A stretch of DNA of 64,000 nucleotides, taken from positions 1-64,000 of the forward strand of contig JAENZJ010000011.1 of assembly GCA_016841325.1 (NCBI GenBank), read 5' to 3'. Both the position numbers and the translations under genes were made by a program. The stretch comes from Thermincola carboxydiphila (GTDB lineage Bacteria; Bacillota; Thermincolia; Thermincolales; UBA2595). Below, piece after piece: positions 50,308 through 59,347 of this stretch. The notes under the pieces were generated by a model. The model had not been told where the DNA came from. It ran no database searches and saw only the letters and a program-made list of their open reading frames with translations. Each line of letters starts with the position of its first letter. Within the stretch, counting starts at the first letter, position 1.

Positions 50308-52215
50308 ATGGAGAATTTAAAGAAAACTATTGATACTGCTGCGGGGAAGATGATTGCAAAGGCTGCCACAGAGGGGATTGAGACAGTGTGGGACCGTTTT
50401 GAGGCCCAACAGCCCCAGTGTGGTTTTGGGCTGACCGGACTCTGCTGCCGGCACTGCAACCAGGGGCCGTGCCGTATTGACCCTTTTGGTGACGGCCCGC
50501 AGTATGGGGTTTGCGGTGCGGATGCCGACCTTATTGTGGCCCGTAATTTGCTCAGGCAGGTCGCTGCCGGGGCAGCGGCCCATGTTGACCATGCTTATGA
50601 GGCTGTGGAGACTCTGGCTGCTGCTGCCGGGGGAAGTGCGGCATACTCTGTCAGGGACCGCGACAAGCTGCTGGCAGTTGCCGGGAAGTTGGGAATCGAG
50701 ACGGAGAACAAGTCGGAGACTGATATTGCCAAGGAGATTGTCGGTATCGCCAGGTCTGATTTCGGCAATCATTCCGGTTCGCCTATAAAATGGCTGGTGG
50801 CTACAGCCCCGGAAGAACGGGTGGCAACATGGAGTAAGCTGGGGGTATTGCCACGGAACCCGGACAGGGAAATCAGGGAAGCCCTGCACCAGACTACCAT
50901 GGGAATGGACGCCGACCCTGTTAACCTGATCCTGGCAACTGTAAAGCAGGGGCTTGTTGACGGTTATGCCGGCTTACAGCTGGGCACCGATATCCAGGAC
51001 ATTTTATTTGGCATACCTTCCCCGGTGGTAGCTGAGGCTAACCTGGGGGTGCTCCGGGAAGACCATGTAAACATTGTGGTCCATGGCCATGAACCCATGT
51101 TATCGGAGAAAATCGTTGAGTGGGCCCACAAGCTGTCCGGTGAGGCCCAGGCTGTGGGGGCACAGGGAATTCAACTGGCCGGGGTCTGCTGTACCGGCAA
51201 TGAAATTCTGATGCGCCAGGGTGTGGATATGGCTTCCAACTTCCTGGCTCAGGAACTGGCGATTATCACGGGAGCGGTTGATGCCATGGTAGTGGATGTC
51301 CAGTGCATTATGCCTTCACTGGCCAGGGTGGCTGCCTGTTACCATACCAAGATATTTACCACATCACCGATAGTGAAAATGCCGGGTGCTGAACATATTG
51401 ACTTCACTTTGGATGAAGCCGACCGGAAGGCCGAAGAAATTGTGCGCAAAGCCATTGAAAATTACAGGCGGCGTGACCGGAGCCGGGTTGATATCCCTGA
51501 TGTAAAGACCAAAATGATGGCAGGGTTCAGTGTGGAGGCAATAGTTGCTGCGCTGGCAAAACTGGATGCCGGAAATCCGCTGAAACCACTGGTAGACAAC
51601 ATTGCTAACGGAAGTATTCTTGGCGCAGTGGGTACTGTGGGGTGCAATAACGTTAAAGTGGCCCAGGATTCCTTCCATGTCAACATGGTCAAAGAGCTGG
51701 TTAAGAATAATATCCTGGTGGTTACTACCGGATGTTCTGCCCAGGCCTTGGCCAAGGCCGGCCTGATGACTCCTGAAGCAACGGAAAAATATGCCGGGGA
51801 TACTCTTAAGGCGGTACTTACCGCTGTTGGCAATGCAGCCGGAATCGGTGCCCCCCTGCCTCCTGTTCTCCATATGGGCAGTTGTGTGGATAATTCCCGG
51901 ATTGGGGATTTATTAACTGCCCTGGCCGGTTATCTCAAAGTATCCATAAAAGACTTGCCGGTAGCTGCTTCCGCGCCTGAACACCAGCATGAAAAAGCCC
52001 TTAGTATCGGGACTTGGGCCGTTTCCCTGGGACTCTTAACCCACCTGGGGATAGTCCCACAGTTAGTCGGAGGCAAAAAGGTTACAGAAATCCTTACAGG
52101 AGACACCGCAGAGAGTCTCCTGGGCGGCAGGTTCTATGTGGAGACAGATCCCATCAAAGCAGCCCACGGGCTTATTGAGCATATCAAATCCAAACGTAAA
52201 GCCCTTGGCATATAG
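50308..52215 (+). CDS. cooS: Ni-dependent carbon monoxide dehydrogenase, catalytic subunit
   Basis: Oxidises CO with water to CO2, two protons and two electrons at a Ni-Fe-S C-cluster. The N-terminus gives Cys38 and Cys46 (D cluster) and Cys47, 50, 55 and 69 (B cluster), one residue off Carboxydothermus CODH II. C-cluster ligands are also all present: His in VVHGHEPM, and Cys in GVCCTGNE, VQCIMPS, GTVGCNN, TTGCSAQ and MGSCVDN. At 635 residues it is full length, and the enzyme appears intact. It has no acsB or other acetyl-CoA synthase genes around it, so it is of the monofunctional type, working with CooF and the flavoprotein. Confidence 0.96.
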   Translation: MENLKKTIDTAAGKMIAKAATEGIETVWDRFEAQQPQCGFGLTGLCCRHCNQGPCRIDPFGDGPQYGVCGADADLIVARNLLRQVAAGAAAHVDHAYEAVETLAAAAGGSAAYSVRDRDKLLAVAGKLGIETENKSETDIAKEIVGIARSDFGNHSGSPIKWLVATAPEERVATWSKLGVLPRNPDREIREALHQTTMGMDADPVNLILATVKQGLVDGYAGLQLGTDIQDILFGIPSPVVAEANLGVLREDHVNIVVHGHEPMLSEKIVEWAHKLSGEAQAVGAQGIQLAGVCCTGNEILMRQGVDMASNFLAQELAIITGAVDAMVVDVQCIMPSLARVAACYHTKIFTTSPIVKMPGAEHIDFTLDEADRKAEEIVRKAIENYRRRDRSRVDIPDVKTKMMAGFSVEAIVAALAKLDAGNPLKPLVDNIANGSILGAVGTVGCNNVKVAQDSFHVNMVKELVKNNILVVTTGCSAQALAKAGLMTPEATEKYAGDTLKAVLTAVGNAAGIGAPLPPVLHMGSCVDNSRIGDLLTALAGYLKVSIKDLPVAASAPEHQHEKALSIGTWAVSLGLLTHLGIVPQLVGGKKVTEILTGDTAESLLGGRFYVETDPIKAAHGLIEHIKSKRKALGI

Positions 52216-52234
52216 TGGGACGGGGGTGGCATAA

Positions 52235-53470
52235 GTGCGCTATGTAATAATAGGGAACAGCGCCGCCGGTGTCTTTGCCGCAGAAACCATCCGCGGCCTT
52301 GATAAATCAGGGCAGATAGAAGTTGTCAGTAATGAGAGATATCCTGCATATGCCAGATGTCTGACCTCATATTACCTCACGGGTCAGATGTCTGATGAGC
52401 AGATGATGATAAGGGATGCGGATTTCTATGACCGCAGCAATATTATCCTGAACTCCGGGCAAAAGGTAACCGGGCTTGATACTGCAGCCTCAAAGGTTTT
52501 CACAGATACGGGACACGTCTATCATTACAATAAGCTTCTGATAGCATCCGGGGCTTCCCCTGTGATGCCTGATATTCCGGGTGTGGGCATGAAGGGTGTC
52601 TTTGGCCTGCGGACCCTGGACGACGCCAAGGAAATAGCCGCCTCAGCCCGCCAGGGCAGGCATGCTGTTGTCATGGGCGGCGGTCTGGTGTCCCTGAAGG
52701 CGGCCTACGCCTTAATGAAGGCCGGGTTATCGGTAACCTGTATAGTGTCCTCAGGTCAAATTCTGTCACAGATGCTGGATCGCGAGGCAGCCCGGATCTT
52801 GGGTGACCTGCTCACCGGTCACGGGCTGGACATCAGATTTTATACTGACGCAGCTGAAATAATCGGCGAAGAGATTGCCGGGGAAACGGTAGCCCGCGGG
52901 GTAAGGCTGACTTCAGGGGAAACTGTTCCGGCAGATATTATCATCATCGGCAAAGGGGTTACCCCTAACACCGGCTTTGTGGCAGGAAGCGGTATTGAGA
53001 CAGACCGGGGAATTTTGGTCAATGATTACCTGGAAACAACCGTCCCTGATATCTATGCAGCAGGAGATGTGGCCCAGTCTGTTGATATCCTGACCGGTCA
53101 AAGGACTATTAATGCTATTTGGCCCAATGCCGCAGAACAGGGAACCGTGGCAGGCCGGAATATGGCCGGGAGTCCTGCGGTTTATCAGGGTTCCATGAGC
53201 ATGAATTCGGCAGATTTCTTCGGTCTGTCAACAATTGCCGCCGGTAACCCCAGGGCAGAGGGAGACGAATATGAAGTTGTCAGGCTGTTTCCCGGTCCCG
53301 GTCTGTACCGCAGGCTGGTATTCCGAGGAGACCGGCTGGTAGGGTATATCATGGTCGGCAACACCGGCCGGGCGGGAATACTGACTTCCCTCATCAGGGA
53401 AAGAGTGCCCCTTGGCACAGCCAGGGATGAACTTAAACAAGGCCGGATAGGACAGAGGATCTTGTGGTAG
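52235..53470 (+). CDS. FAD/NAD(P)-dependent oxidoreductase of the CODH locus
   Basis: Pyridine-nucleotide-disulfide-type flavoprotein (NADH oxidase/nitrite-reductase-like) of 411 residues. An N-terminal FAD motif (YVIIGNSAAGVFAAE), a central NAD motif (AVVMGGGLVSLKAAYAL) and the second FAD site (VPDIYAAGDVAQ) are present. It begins with GTG 52235 behind GGGACGGGGG, 19 bp after cooS. CODH-ferredoxin-flavoprotein trios of this kind are common in anaerobes and are thought to reduce NAD(P) with electrons from CO. Direct partner interaction is inferred from order only. Confidence 0.87.
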   Translation: MRYVIIGNSAAGVFAAETIRGLDKSGQIEVVSNERYPAYARCLTSYYLTGQMSDEQMMIRDADFYDRSNIILNSGQKVTGLDTAASKVFTDTGHVYHYNKLLIASGASPVMPDIPGVGMKGVFGLRTLDDAKEIAASARQGRHAVVMGGGLVSLKAAYALMKAGLSVTCIVSSGQILSQMLDREAARILGDLLTGHGLDIRFYTDAAEIIGEEIAGETVARGVRLTSGETVPADIIIIGKGVTPNTGFVAGSGIETDRGILVNDYLETTVPDIYAAGDVAQSVDILTGQRTINAIWPNAAEQGTVAGRNMAGSPAVYQGSMSMNSADFFGLSTIAAGNPRAEGDEYEVVRLFPGPGLYRRLVFRGDRLVGYIMVGNTGRAGILTSLIRERVPLGTARDELKQGRIGQRILW

Positions 53471-53514
53471 AACCGGAAAATGGTTCCGGACGCCTTTGGG
53501 GCTGTGTAGACAAA

Positions 53515-53553
53515 TGCCGCTTTATGTAGGACTGCATATAAGCGGCGTTTTTA
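53515..53553 (+). terminator. Terminator of the coo operon
   Basis: GCCGCTT (53516-53522) pairs with AAGCGGC (53540-53546), followed by GTTTTTATT. It lies 45 bases after the stop. Confidence 0.75.
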
Positions 53554-53566
53554 TTATGCCGTAGAA

Positions 53567-53839
53567 CGTATACGTACCGGAGGTTTATAAAGAATATACA
53601 ACACAAAAACTGCTAGTGCTGGAATATGTAGAAGGTTACAAGATTAATGACTTTAAGGCATTGGAACGGCCGGACTGGACAGGAAAGAGGTTGCCGGTAA
53701 TTTAATATCGTGTTACCTGCGTCAGGTGCTGGTGGAAGGTTTTTTCCACGCTGACCCCCATCCAGGCAACCTGATGCTATCACTGATTCATAAACATATC
53801 CATGCGTTTCACAGGCATAACCGGACAAACTTGAAGTAA
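53567..53839 (+). pseudogene. UbiB/AarF (ABC1) kinase-like fragment
   Basis: Two frames carry pieces of an ABC1/UbiB atypical kinase. The first reads VPEVYKEYTTQKLLVLEYVEG and ends at TAA 53703-53705. The second reads SCYLRQVLVEGFFHADPHPG and NLM, with the conserved nucleotide-binding ADPHPGN. A frameshift near 53698 separates them. The front (with the KxGQ motif) and the C-terminal half are missing. It is a short relic of a protein that normally has about 500 residues. Confidence 0.7.
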
Positions 53840-53873
53840 ACAGTCAAATTAATATTAGCCGGAAAGCGCCAGA

Positions 53874-54977
53874 TTAAAAATACTTGTTCATAATATACCC
53901 TATTGTTTTATACCTGGTCCACCAGGTATTGGCCCGGGCCAGGCTGATCTGTTTTGCCTGGCGCTGGGCCGCATCAAAAGAAGTCTCTTTTAACAGCCGG
54001 TTTACCTTGCAGTGAAAATCTTCACTATCTGCAGCAATTTCTATTACCCTTTTGGCAAAGTTTACTGCCGGGAGATTTGTGCTTACTACCGGTTTGCCGG
54101 AAGCCATGTACTCAAATAATTTTATGGGGCAGGAATTTTTAGAGATGGTGGAATTTTGGTCAAATGGTATGCTGCAGACATCAAACTGTCTGATGTAGTT
54201 GGGCAGTATATGGTAGCGTTTCAGGCCCAGGTAATGAGTATTGGGGAGATGTGGAGGCTTAATATTTCTGCGGACAGGCCCCACCATAACGATTGACCAG
54301 TCCGGCTCTTTTTCAGCCAATTCAGTTATCAGCCGGAAATCAATCCATTCACAGACGGCTCCTACAAAACCCACCCTTGGTTTCCTGATGTTCAGGATAT
54401 CTGTCGGGATACCTAATATCTTTGTGGCGCTGTTAAAGTGCTGGAGGTCACACCCATTGGGGACCAGGAAACTCAGTGGGTTTATTTTTTTTTTGGTCTT
54501 TTGCATTGGTCCTGACACCGTTATAACAATATCAGCTTTTTCTGTGAGCCGTTGATCATATTCCCGGGTAGTATCCGGTGTCCAGCTGAAAGATGCATAG
54601 TCATCCTGGCAATCGTAAATAACCAGTTTTTCGTCCAGCTGCCCACAAAGGTATTCAAACTGGGGCAGACAGATCCAGAGGATAATATCCTTAAAACCAA
54701 ACTCCAGAGAAAAATTTTTTAACAGTTCCACATAATACCGGGAAGCGGCACTGTGATTAAGAATCTTCGGGATCCGGGGCTTCAGGACAATAAGATTGGG
54801 GTTTATGATATCGGTATATTTCCTGATAACCTCTTCATATGATAAAGCAGGTTTGGAGGTGACCGGCGGATTTATATATCCAATTTTAAAGTCTTCGGAG
54901 AATAAGGTCATTAATTGCTGCGGGCGCTGAAACATAAAACCCCAGGGACTTGTGGAAATGCATATTACAGCGGGCAT
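53874..54977 (-). CDS. Glycosyltransferase, GT4-like (TuaH-type)
   Basis: Predicted cytoplasmic sugar transferase for surface polysaccharide. The N-terminal half has WGFMFQRPQQLM, KLVIYDCQDDYASF and VPNGCDLQHFN. The C-terminal Rossmann half has RVGFVGAVCEWIDF and the donor-site motif CPIKLFEYMASGKPVV, a GT4-like EX7E variant. At 367 residues it is full length. It is paralogous to the second half of the 689-residue protein at 55905-57974. Donor and acceptor cannot be told. Confidence 0.82.
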   Translation of the reverse strand: MPAVICISTSPWGFMFQRPQQLMTLFSEDFKIGYINPPVTSKPALSYEEVIRKYTDIINPNLIVLKPRIPKILNHSAASRYYVELLKNFSLEFGFKDIILWICLPQFEYLCGQLDEKLVIYDCQDDYASFSWTPDTTREYDQRLTEKADIVITVSGPMQKTKKKINPLSFLVPNGCDLQHFNSATKILGIPTDILNIRKPRVGFVGAVCEWIDFRLITELAEKEPDWSIVMVGPVRRNIKPPHLPNTHYLGLKRYHILPNYIRQFDVCSIPFDQNSTISKNSCPIKLFEYMASGKPVVSTNLPAVNFAKRVIEIAADSEDFHCKVNRLLKETSFDAAQRQAKQISLARANTWWTRYKTIGYIMNKYF

Positions 54978-55144
54978 GGCGTTATCAACTCCAGGGGCAA
55001 TAGAATAGGTATCAGGTTATCTTATGTTGGAGAAAGGAAAATAGTCAATTGTCAGGCCGTAGGTCAGGATTGGGATAATGGTAACAAAAGCCGGGTGGTT
55101 TAAATAGTTTAGTAGTGACTATGAGAGAAACCGGAGGTGTTTTT

Positions 55145-55837
55145 TTGAATAATAAAGAAGAAATAAAACCGTGGTGGACCCTTATTTGTGAGGTTCAGGA
55201 TGAAGTCAGCCAGCTTGACGGCCACCCATATTATCTTGCTGAGTACAGGGATGCGGAAGGTAAACGGTGGGAGCATATCCCCAAATGGATATATGAAGAC
55301 ATGGAGGCAATAAAGCCTGAAAGATGTCTTGATATCGGGTGTGCCTATGGGACTCTGGCCGTCTACCTTAAAAAGCTCATAGGGTGTGAGGTTTATTGTA
55401 CAGATTATCTGAAATACATCAGTGATGCCTTGATTCAGGACCGGGAACTGATATTTACCATCAATAATATAGAACTTGACCCTTTTCCCTGGCCTGAGCT
55501 GAAGTTTGACATGATTACCTTTACAGAGGTTATGGAACACCTTAATTTTCATCCTGTTCCCACACTTATTAAGATGCGGGATCTGTTAAGTGATAACGGC
55601 AGGTTATACCTGAGCACCCCTGATTCATCTGTTGTCGGGCGGGTCACCAAATATTACGGTAATTATAATGACATCCCATATCCCCAGAAGGGGCTCCCGG
55701 TAATTGATGCCCATATTTATGTCTATGATAAAGATGAGCTCCGGGATATTTTGCAAAAGGCAGGGTTAAAGGTGGTACGGTTGGACTACGCATCACCATA
55801 TAAAGAACACTTTAACCTGACCCTGGAAAAACTGTAA
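55145..55837 (+). CDS. SAM-dependent methyltransferase
   Basis: Class I methyltransferase with motif I CLDIGCAYGTLAVYL (about residues 55-69), the acidic loop CTDYLKYIS and motif IV-like MITFTEVMEHLNFHP. At 230 residues it is a typical Methyltransf_11/23 protein. I place the start at TTG 55145, with GGAGG (55133-55137) 7 bp upstream; the frame opens earlier at GTG 55115 without a site. It lies divergently between two glycosyltransferase genes and may modify the same glycan. Substrate unknown. Confidence 0.8.
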   Translation: MNNKEEIKPWWTLICEVQDEVSQLDGHPYYLAEYRDAEGKRWEHIPKWIYEDMEAIKPERCLDIGCAYGTLAVYLKKLIGCEVYCTDYLKYISDALIQDRELIFTINNIELDPFPWPELKFDMITFTEVMEHLNFHPVPTLIKMRDLLSDNGRLYLSTPDSSVVGRVTKYYGNYNDIPYPQKGLPVIDAHIYVYDKDELRDILQKAGLKVVRLDYASPYKEHFNLTLEKL

Positions 55838-55904
55838 AGGATTTTTCAAAGCCCTCCCGGCAGGAGAGATCTTGCCAAAGAGGGCTTTTATCAATATTAT
55901 TTAA

Positions 55905-57974
55905 TCAAGAATAGTCGGTCCAGGTCATCCTGGATACCTCTGCCATAATTGCCTCTACCCTGTCATCCCAGGTATTGCAGTTTGCAAATTCAAGGCGTTT
56001 AACGACATTCCCGGTCCGGTCAGTCCGGTCATCTGCCAAAGCCTGCTCAATTGCTTCCAGGCATTCCTCTTTATTGTTATAAGAATAAATGAGCGGGGGG
56101 CGTAAATTCCTGACAAAGGGCAGGCTGCTGCTAACTACCGGAAGGCCTGATGCCATATATTCATACAGTTTTATCGGGTCCGAATATTGGGAAATCTGGT
56201 TATTCAAAAAGGGTATTAACCCCACATCAAAGGCATGCAGGTATTTGGCCAGCTTTTCGACCGGCTGTCTCTCAATGTGGATCAGATTAGGGGGCGCCTC
56301 AGTGAAATCCCATGTGTAGGTATGACCAATAACTACCACTTTCCATTGCGGCCGTGACCGCGCAATATGATAAATCAGGTCGATATCCACCCATTCATGG
56401 TACATTGCACCTGCGAAACCGACTACAGCCTCGCTGTCCCCACCGGGTAAATCCGGAACGGACCCGCTGTCAGTTTTAGGCCTGAACGTATTAATATCGG
56501 CCCCATTGGGGATAAAGAGCATTCGGGAATGTTTGTCAAAGTGCTTTATCATTAACCGGCCGGAAGAGCAAATCACCAAATCAGCCAGTTTGAACATCTG
56601 GTCTTCTGTCAGTGAGAATTCGGGGAAGTCGTCGACACAGTCATAGATAATAAATTTTTTTTCTGATGGTTCGATCTGTGATGCCCAAACCGGGAGATAA
56701 ACGAAATACAGGGCGTTTTCGAGGTCCTGTTTTGGAATCTGATTAAAGTCCCTGCAGACCCAGAGGTTTGGCAGGACGTTTTTCAGTTTTGTGCCCGGAA
56801 GTTGACCGGATTCCCTGAAATAAACTGGGTGTCCCCGGGAAGCCAGGCGCATCATTAACTGATGAGGGCGCTGGAAAAGAAAGTCCCAGTCGATAGCGGC
56901 AAAACAAATCACCGGCCTCCTGCGCACATTGGATGAGAAGGCTGCACCAGGAGATAATTTGTTTTTGGTCACTTCATGGTACAACTCAAGATTTTCTTTA
57001 TAAAAGGTTTCTGCAGAAAAGTTTTGTATGGCATAGTTTCTGCCCCACGTACATAAGCGGGCCCTTAACCTGTTATTATCAAATAATTCCCTGATATCTT
57101 TTAAAAGACATTCCGGGGTCAGTTTCTGACCTGACCGTCCCATGAAATTATGATATTCAAAATCTGCCACCGTTTCAGGTGATACTATCCCGTCATACCC
57201 GCCATTATCAAGAGAAATAGCAGGTTTTCCGCAGGAGAGCGCTTCCCGGATGCCCCTTCCTGTGGCAATAATCAAATTAACTCTGTTGATAATCCGGGGC
57301 ATATCTTTTACATAGCCCAGGAACGTGACCCAAGGGGGAGCCTGGGCTTTCAGTTTGTTCAGGTATGGTCCGGAGCCTGCTACCAGGAGCCGGACATTGG
57401 GAATGGAACTCAGAGCCCGGATAATAATTCTCAGGGAAACATACTTTTCCAGGTCAAGTCTTCCGATAAAAAGTATTTTCCAGCCCTTTTTGGGTTTGCG
57501 CCAGGTGGGGGCAAAGACCTCAGTTTCCACACCGTTTTTTATGAGAACCAGTTTAGAGGCCGATGAGGGGTCTGCTGCCGCTAGGCGGTCATATACTTCA
57601 TCACTGACACAGATAATTTTGTCTACTGATGGGTGGGATGGCAGGTTCCAACCGTAAAAACCGTGATAAGTTACCACTACCGGCAGGCCAAGCTCTTTGC
57701 CGAGGGCTGCCCCCAGCCTTATGGTTCGTTCCGGATGGCAGTGGAGAAGCTGGATTTTATTTTGAGTAATATAGTTTTTCAAATCCTGGCCGGGTTTGGA
57801 ATTAACAATGCATTCAACTCCGGTTGCTTCAGCCTGTTCCCTAAACTCACTGCTCATATTCATGGCGAAAATGCTGGGTTTATGCCCGTCCTGAAGCAGT
57901 TTTCTGCAGAGGCATAAAATGTGTGTTTCTAACCCGCCGTTGATGAGGTGTTCCGAAAGGTGCAGGATACGCAT
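55905..57974 (-). CDS. Two-domain glycosyltransferase fusion
   Basis: A 689-residue fusion of two GT-B glycosyltransferases. Residues 1 to about 335 form a GT4 enzyme (ILHLSEHLINGGLETHIL, LFIGRLDLEKY, GIREALSCGKPAISLD). Residues about 350-680 form a second enzyme of the TuaH-like type (DWDFLFQRPHQLM, IIYDCVDDFPEF, DPIKLYEYMASGLPVV), paralogous to the protein at 53874-54977. GGAGG precedes ATG 57974. It probably adds two successive sugars to a cell-surface or spore-surface glycan. It is transcribed on the minus strand, towards the methyltransferase gene. Confidence 0.82.
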   Translation of the reverse strand: MRILHLSEHLINGGLETHILCLCRKLLQDGHKPSIFAMNMSSEFREQAEATGVECIVNSKPGQDLKNYITQNKIQLLHCHPERTIRLGAALGKELGLPVVVTYHGFYGWNLPSHPSVDKIICVSDEVYDRLAAADPSSASKLVLIKNGVETEVFAPTWRKPKKGWKILFIGRLDLEKYVSLRIIIRALSSIPNVRLLVAGSGPYLNKLKAQAPPWVTFLGYVKDMPRIINRVNLIIATGRGIREALSCGKPAISLDNGGYDGIVSPETVADFEYHNFMGRSGQKLTPECLLKDIRELFDNNRLRARLCTWGRNYAIQNFSAETFYKENLELYHEVTKNKLSPGAAFSSNVRRRPVICFAAIDWDFLFQRPHQLMMRLASRGHPVYFRESGQLPGTKLKNVLPNLWVCRDFNQIPKQDLENALYFVYLPVWASQIEPSEKKFIIYDCVDDFPEFSLTEDQMFKLADLVICSSGRLMIKHFDKHSRMLFIPNGADINTFRPKTDSGSVPDLPGGDSEAVVGFAGAMYHEWVDIDLIYHIARSRPQWKVVVIGHTYTWDFTEAPPNLIHIERQPVEKLAKYLHAFDVGLIPFLNNQISQYSDPIKLYEYMASGLPVVSSSLPFVRNLRPPLIYSYNNKEECLEAIEQALADDRTDRTGNVVKRLEFANCNTWDDRVEAIMAEVSRMTWTDYS

Positions 57975-58132
57975 TCTGTTCCTCCATGTGATTCATAGTT
58001 AATTATATAAACCATTTTATGAACAGATAATCTCATTCGGAACTAGAGGAATTGCAGAGGTTGATGAAAGACCTCACTGAATATTATCACCCTTCAGGTG
58101 AAACTCTAACTGAAAATGAAAGGAGTGGTAAT

Positions 58133-58366
58133 ATGATCACAGAAAAAGAAGCTCTGGAATTATATGATAGGGCCATGGGGCATGCTGCATTGATTGAAAA
58201 GTACAGCCTGTACGTTCAGCAAACCAATGAGCCAGAAATCAGGGACATTCTGATAAGGCATCAGCAAGCGCTAAAACAGCATCATAACACTCTTGTCAGC
58301 TTCCTTCGCGCGCAGCAGATAAGGAGGACAGAACCTATTTTCCCTGTTAACCTGCCACAGTTTTAG
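58133..58366 (+). CDS. Small CotF-like spore coat protein
   Basis: A 77-residue helical protein (MITEKEALELYDRAMGHAAL) resembling the ferritin-like CotF spore-coat family. ATG 58133 has AAAGGAGTGG upstream; the frame is open to 58052 without a site. It is followed after 14 bp by a second CotF-like gene, an arrangement common in Clostridia. Family assignment is moderate because the protein is short. Confidence 0.6.
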   Translation: MITEKEALELYDRAMGHAALIEKYSLYVQQTNEPEIRDILIRHQQALKQHHNTLVSFLRAQQIRRTEPIFPVNLPQF

Positions 58367-58380
58367 GAAGGAGGATTAAA

Positions 58381-58662
58381 ATGTATAATGTACAGCAGCT
58401 TAGCCCGGTAATTGTTTCTCTGGATTGTCTGAATAGTACCAGGTATTTGGTGCTGCGGGATTCGTATGGAGCAATGGAAAGTACAACACCTTTACTAAGG
58501 CAGGCTTATGAAAACATGTTAAGAGAGCACCTTCAAATGGCGGATGAGTGGTACAGGTTTTTGCATAATCGCGGGTGGTACATGGTACCTGAGCCACAGT
58601 CTAACGTCATTTCTTATCTAAATGAGCAGCTTGGCAGGTTAAACTCAATGCCAACCATATGA
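58381..58662 (+). CDS. CotF-like spore coat protein
   Basis: A 93-residue helical protein of the coat F type, with the phrases LSPVIVSLDCLNSTRYLVLRD, LLRQAYENMLREHLQMADEW and NRGWYMVPEPQ. GGAAGGAGG precedes ATG 58381. It is the second gene of a two-gene unit closed by a terminator. It probably lies in the spore coat. No sigma-E or sigma-K promoter was securely found. Confidence 0.72.
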   Translation: MYNVQQLSPVIVSLDCLNSTRYLVLRDSYGAMESTTPLLRQAYENMLREHLQMADEWYRFLHNRGWYMVPEPQSNVISYLNEQLGRLNSMPTI

Positions 58663-58693
58663 TGTCATGCACTGCCGTCAATCACCTGCCCGG

Positions 58694-58718
58694 AACACCC
58701 TAATTTAGGGTGTTTTTT
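58694..58718 (+). terminator. Terminator of the coat protein pair
   Basis: AACACCCTA pairs with TAGGGTGTT around a short loop, followed by a T run (58711-58718). It is 32 bases after the stop. Confidence 0.85.
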
Positions 58719-58810
58719 ATTCACCTTATTGACGATTTTTGGGGACACAATATATAATGCAATTACTACAAGGCGTAAAACGGAAAACGGTTTCGGAAGG
58801 GAGTTTTGGT

Positions 58811-59137
58811 ATGATACAGGCGGTAACTCTGTTTATCCTTGCCGGTCTGGCGGAAATAGGCGGGGGTTACATGGTGTGGCTGTGGCTTCGTGAAGCAAGG
58901 CCGGCATGGTATGGACTCATAGGTGGAATCATCCTGGTGTTTTACGGAATCATTCCTACTCTGCAGAAATTCCCCAGTTTTGGCAGGGTCTATGCGGCTT
59001 ACGGGGGTGTATTTATCATCCTCTCTTTGTTATGGGGCTGGGGGATTGACAAAAAGCCTCCCGACCTTTATGACTGGATTGGAGCTTTAATCTGTCTGGT
59101 GGGTGTGACTGTCATCCTGTGGGCTCCCAGGCATTAA
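58811..59137 (+). CDS. YnfA family (UPF0060) small membrane protein
   Basis: A 108-residue protein with four membrane helices and the family phrases [31 protein letters not shown] and [15 protein letters not shown]. It belongs to the DMT/SMR-like superfamily; function is unproven, possibly small-molecule efflux. ATG 58811 has GAAGGGAG upstream; the longer frame from 58739 is not needed. TTTTTGGGGACACAAT lies just before it, a string seen near transposase flanks. Confidence 0.88.
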   Translation: MIQAVTLFILAGLAEIGGGYMVWLWLREARPAWYGLIGGIILVFYGIIPTLQKFPSFGRVYAAYGGVFIILSLLWGWGIDKKPPDLYDWIGALICLVGVTVILWAPRH

Positions 59138-59143
59138 CCTGAT

Positions 59144-59185
59144 ATATGTGAAAACCCGGGTTATCCCGGGTTTTCACATATACTG
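59144..59185. terminator. 17-bp perfect stem terminator
   Basis: ATATGTGAAAACCCGGG (59144-59160) pairs exactly with 59165-59181 around TTAT. T-rich sequence on both strands makes it bidirectional. About 160 bases of untranslated sequence follow before the response regulator, with no clear promoter seen. Confidence 0.85.
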
Positions 59186-59347
59186 CTATTATAAGGCTTG
59201 TTTTACAACTATTTTGTATTGCACTTCATTCCCGCGTCAGTTATAATTCAACATGTTATTATAGGCATGTACTATGTTACTTTTTGAAGTCACTCTAATT
59301 TTGAAGTCTTTCAGTTAAGCGCCTTTTGGGGAAGGAAGGTGATTCCG

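Noticed and set aside
50308..52215. Possibility that the CO dehydrogenase belongs to an acetyl-CoA synthase cluster
   Set aside because: No acsB, acsC, acsD or acsE genes flank it; the neighbours are CooF and an NAD/FAD oxidoreductase, so the monofunctional type fits better.
58737..58810. Earlier start of the YnfA-like gene at 58739
   Set aside because: The extra 24 codons have no family similarity, contain the GGGGACA string, and ATG 58811 has its own ribosome binding site.
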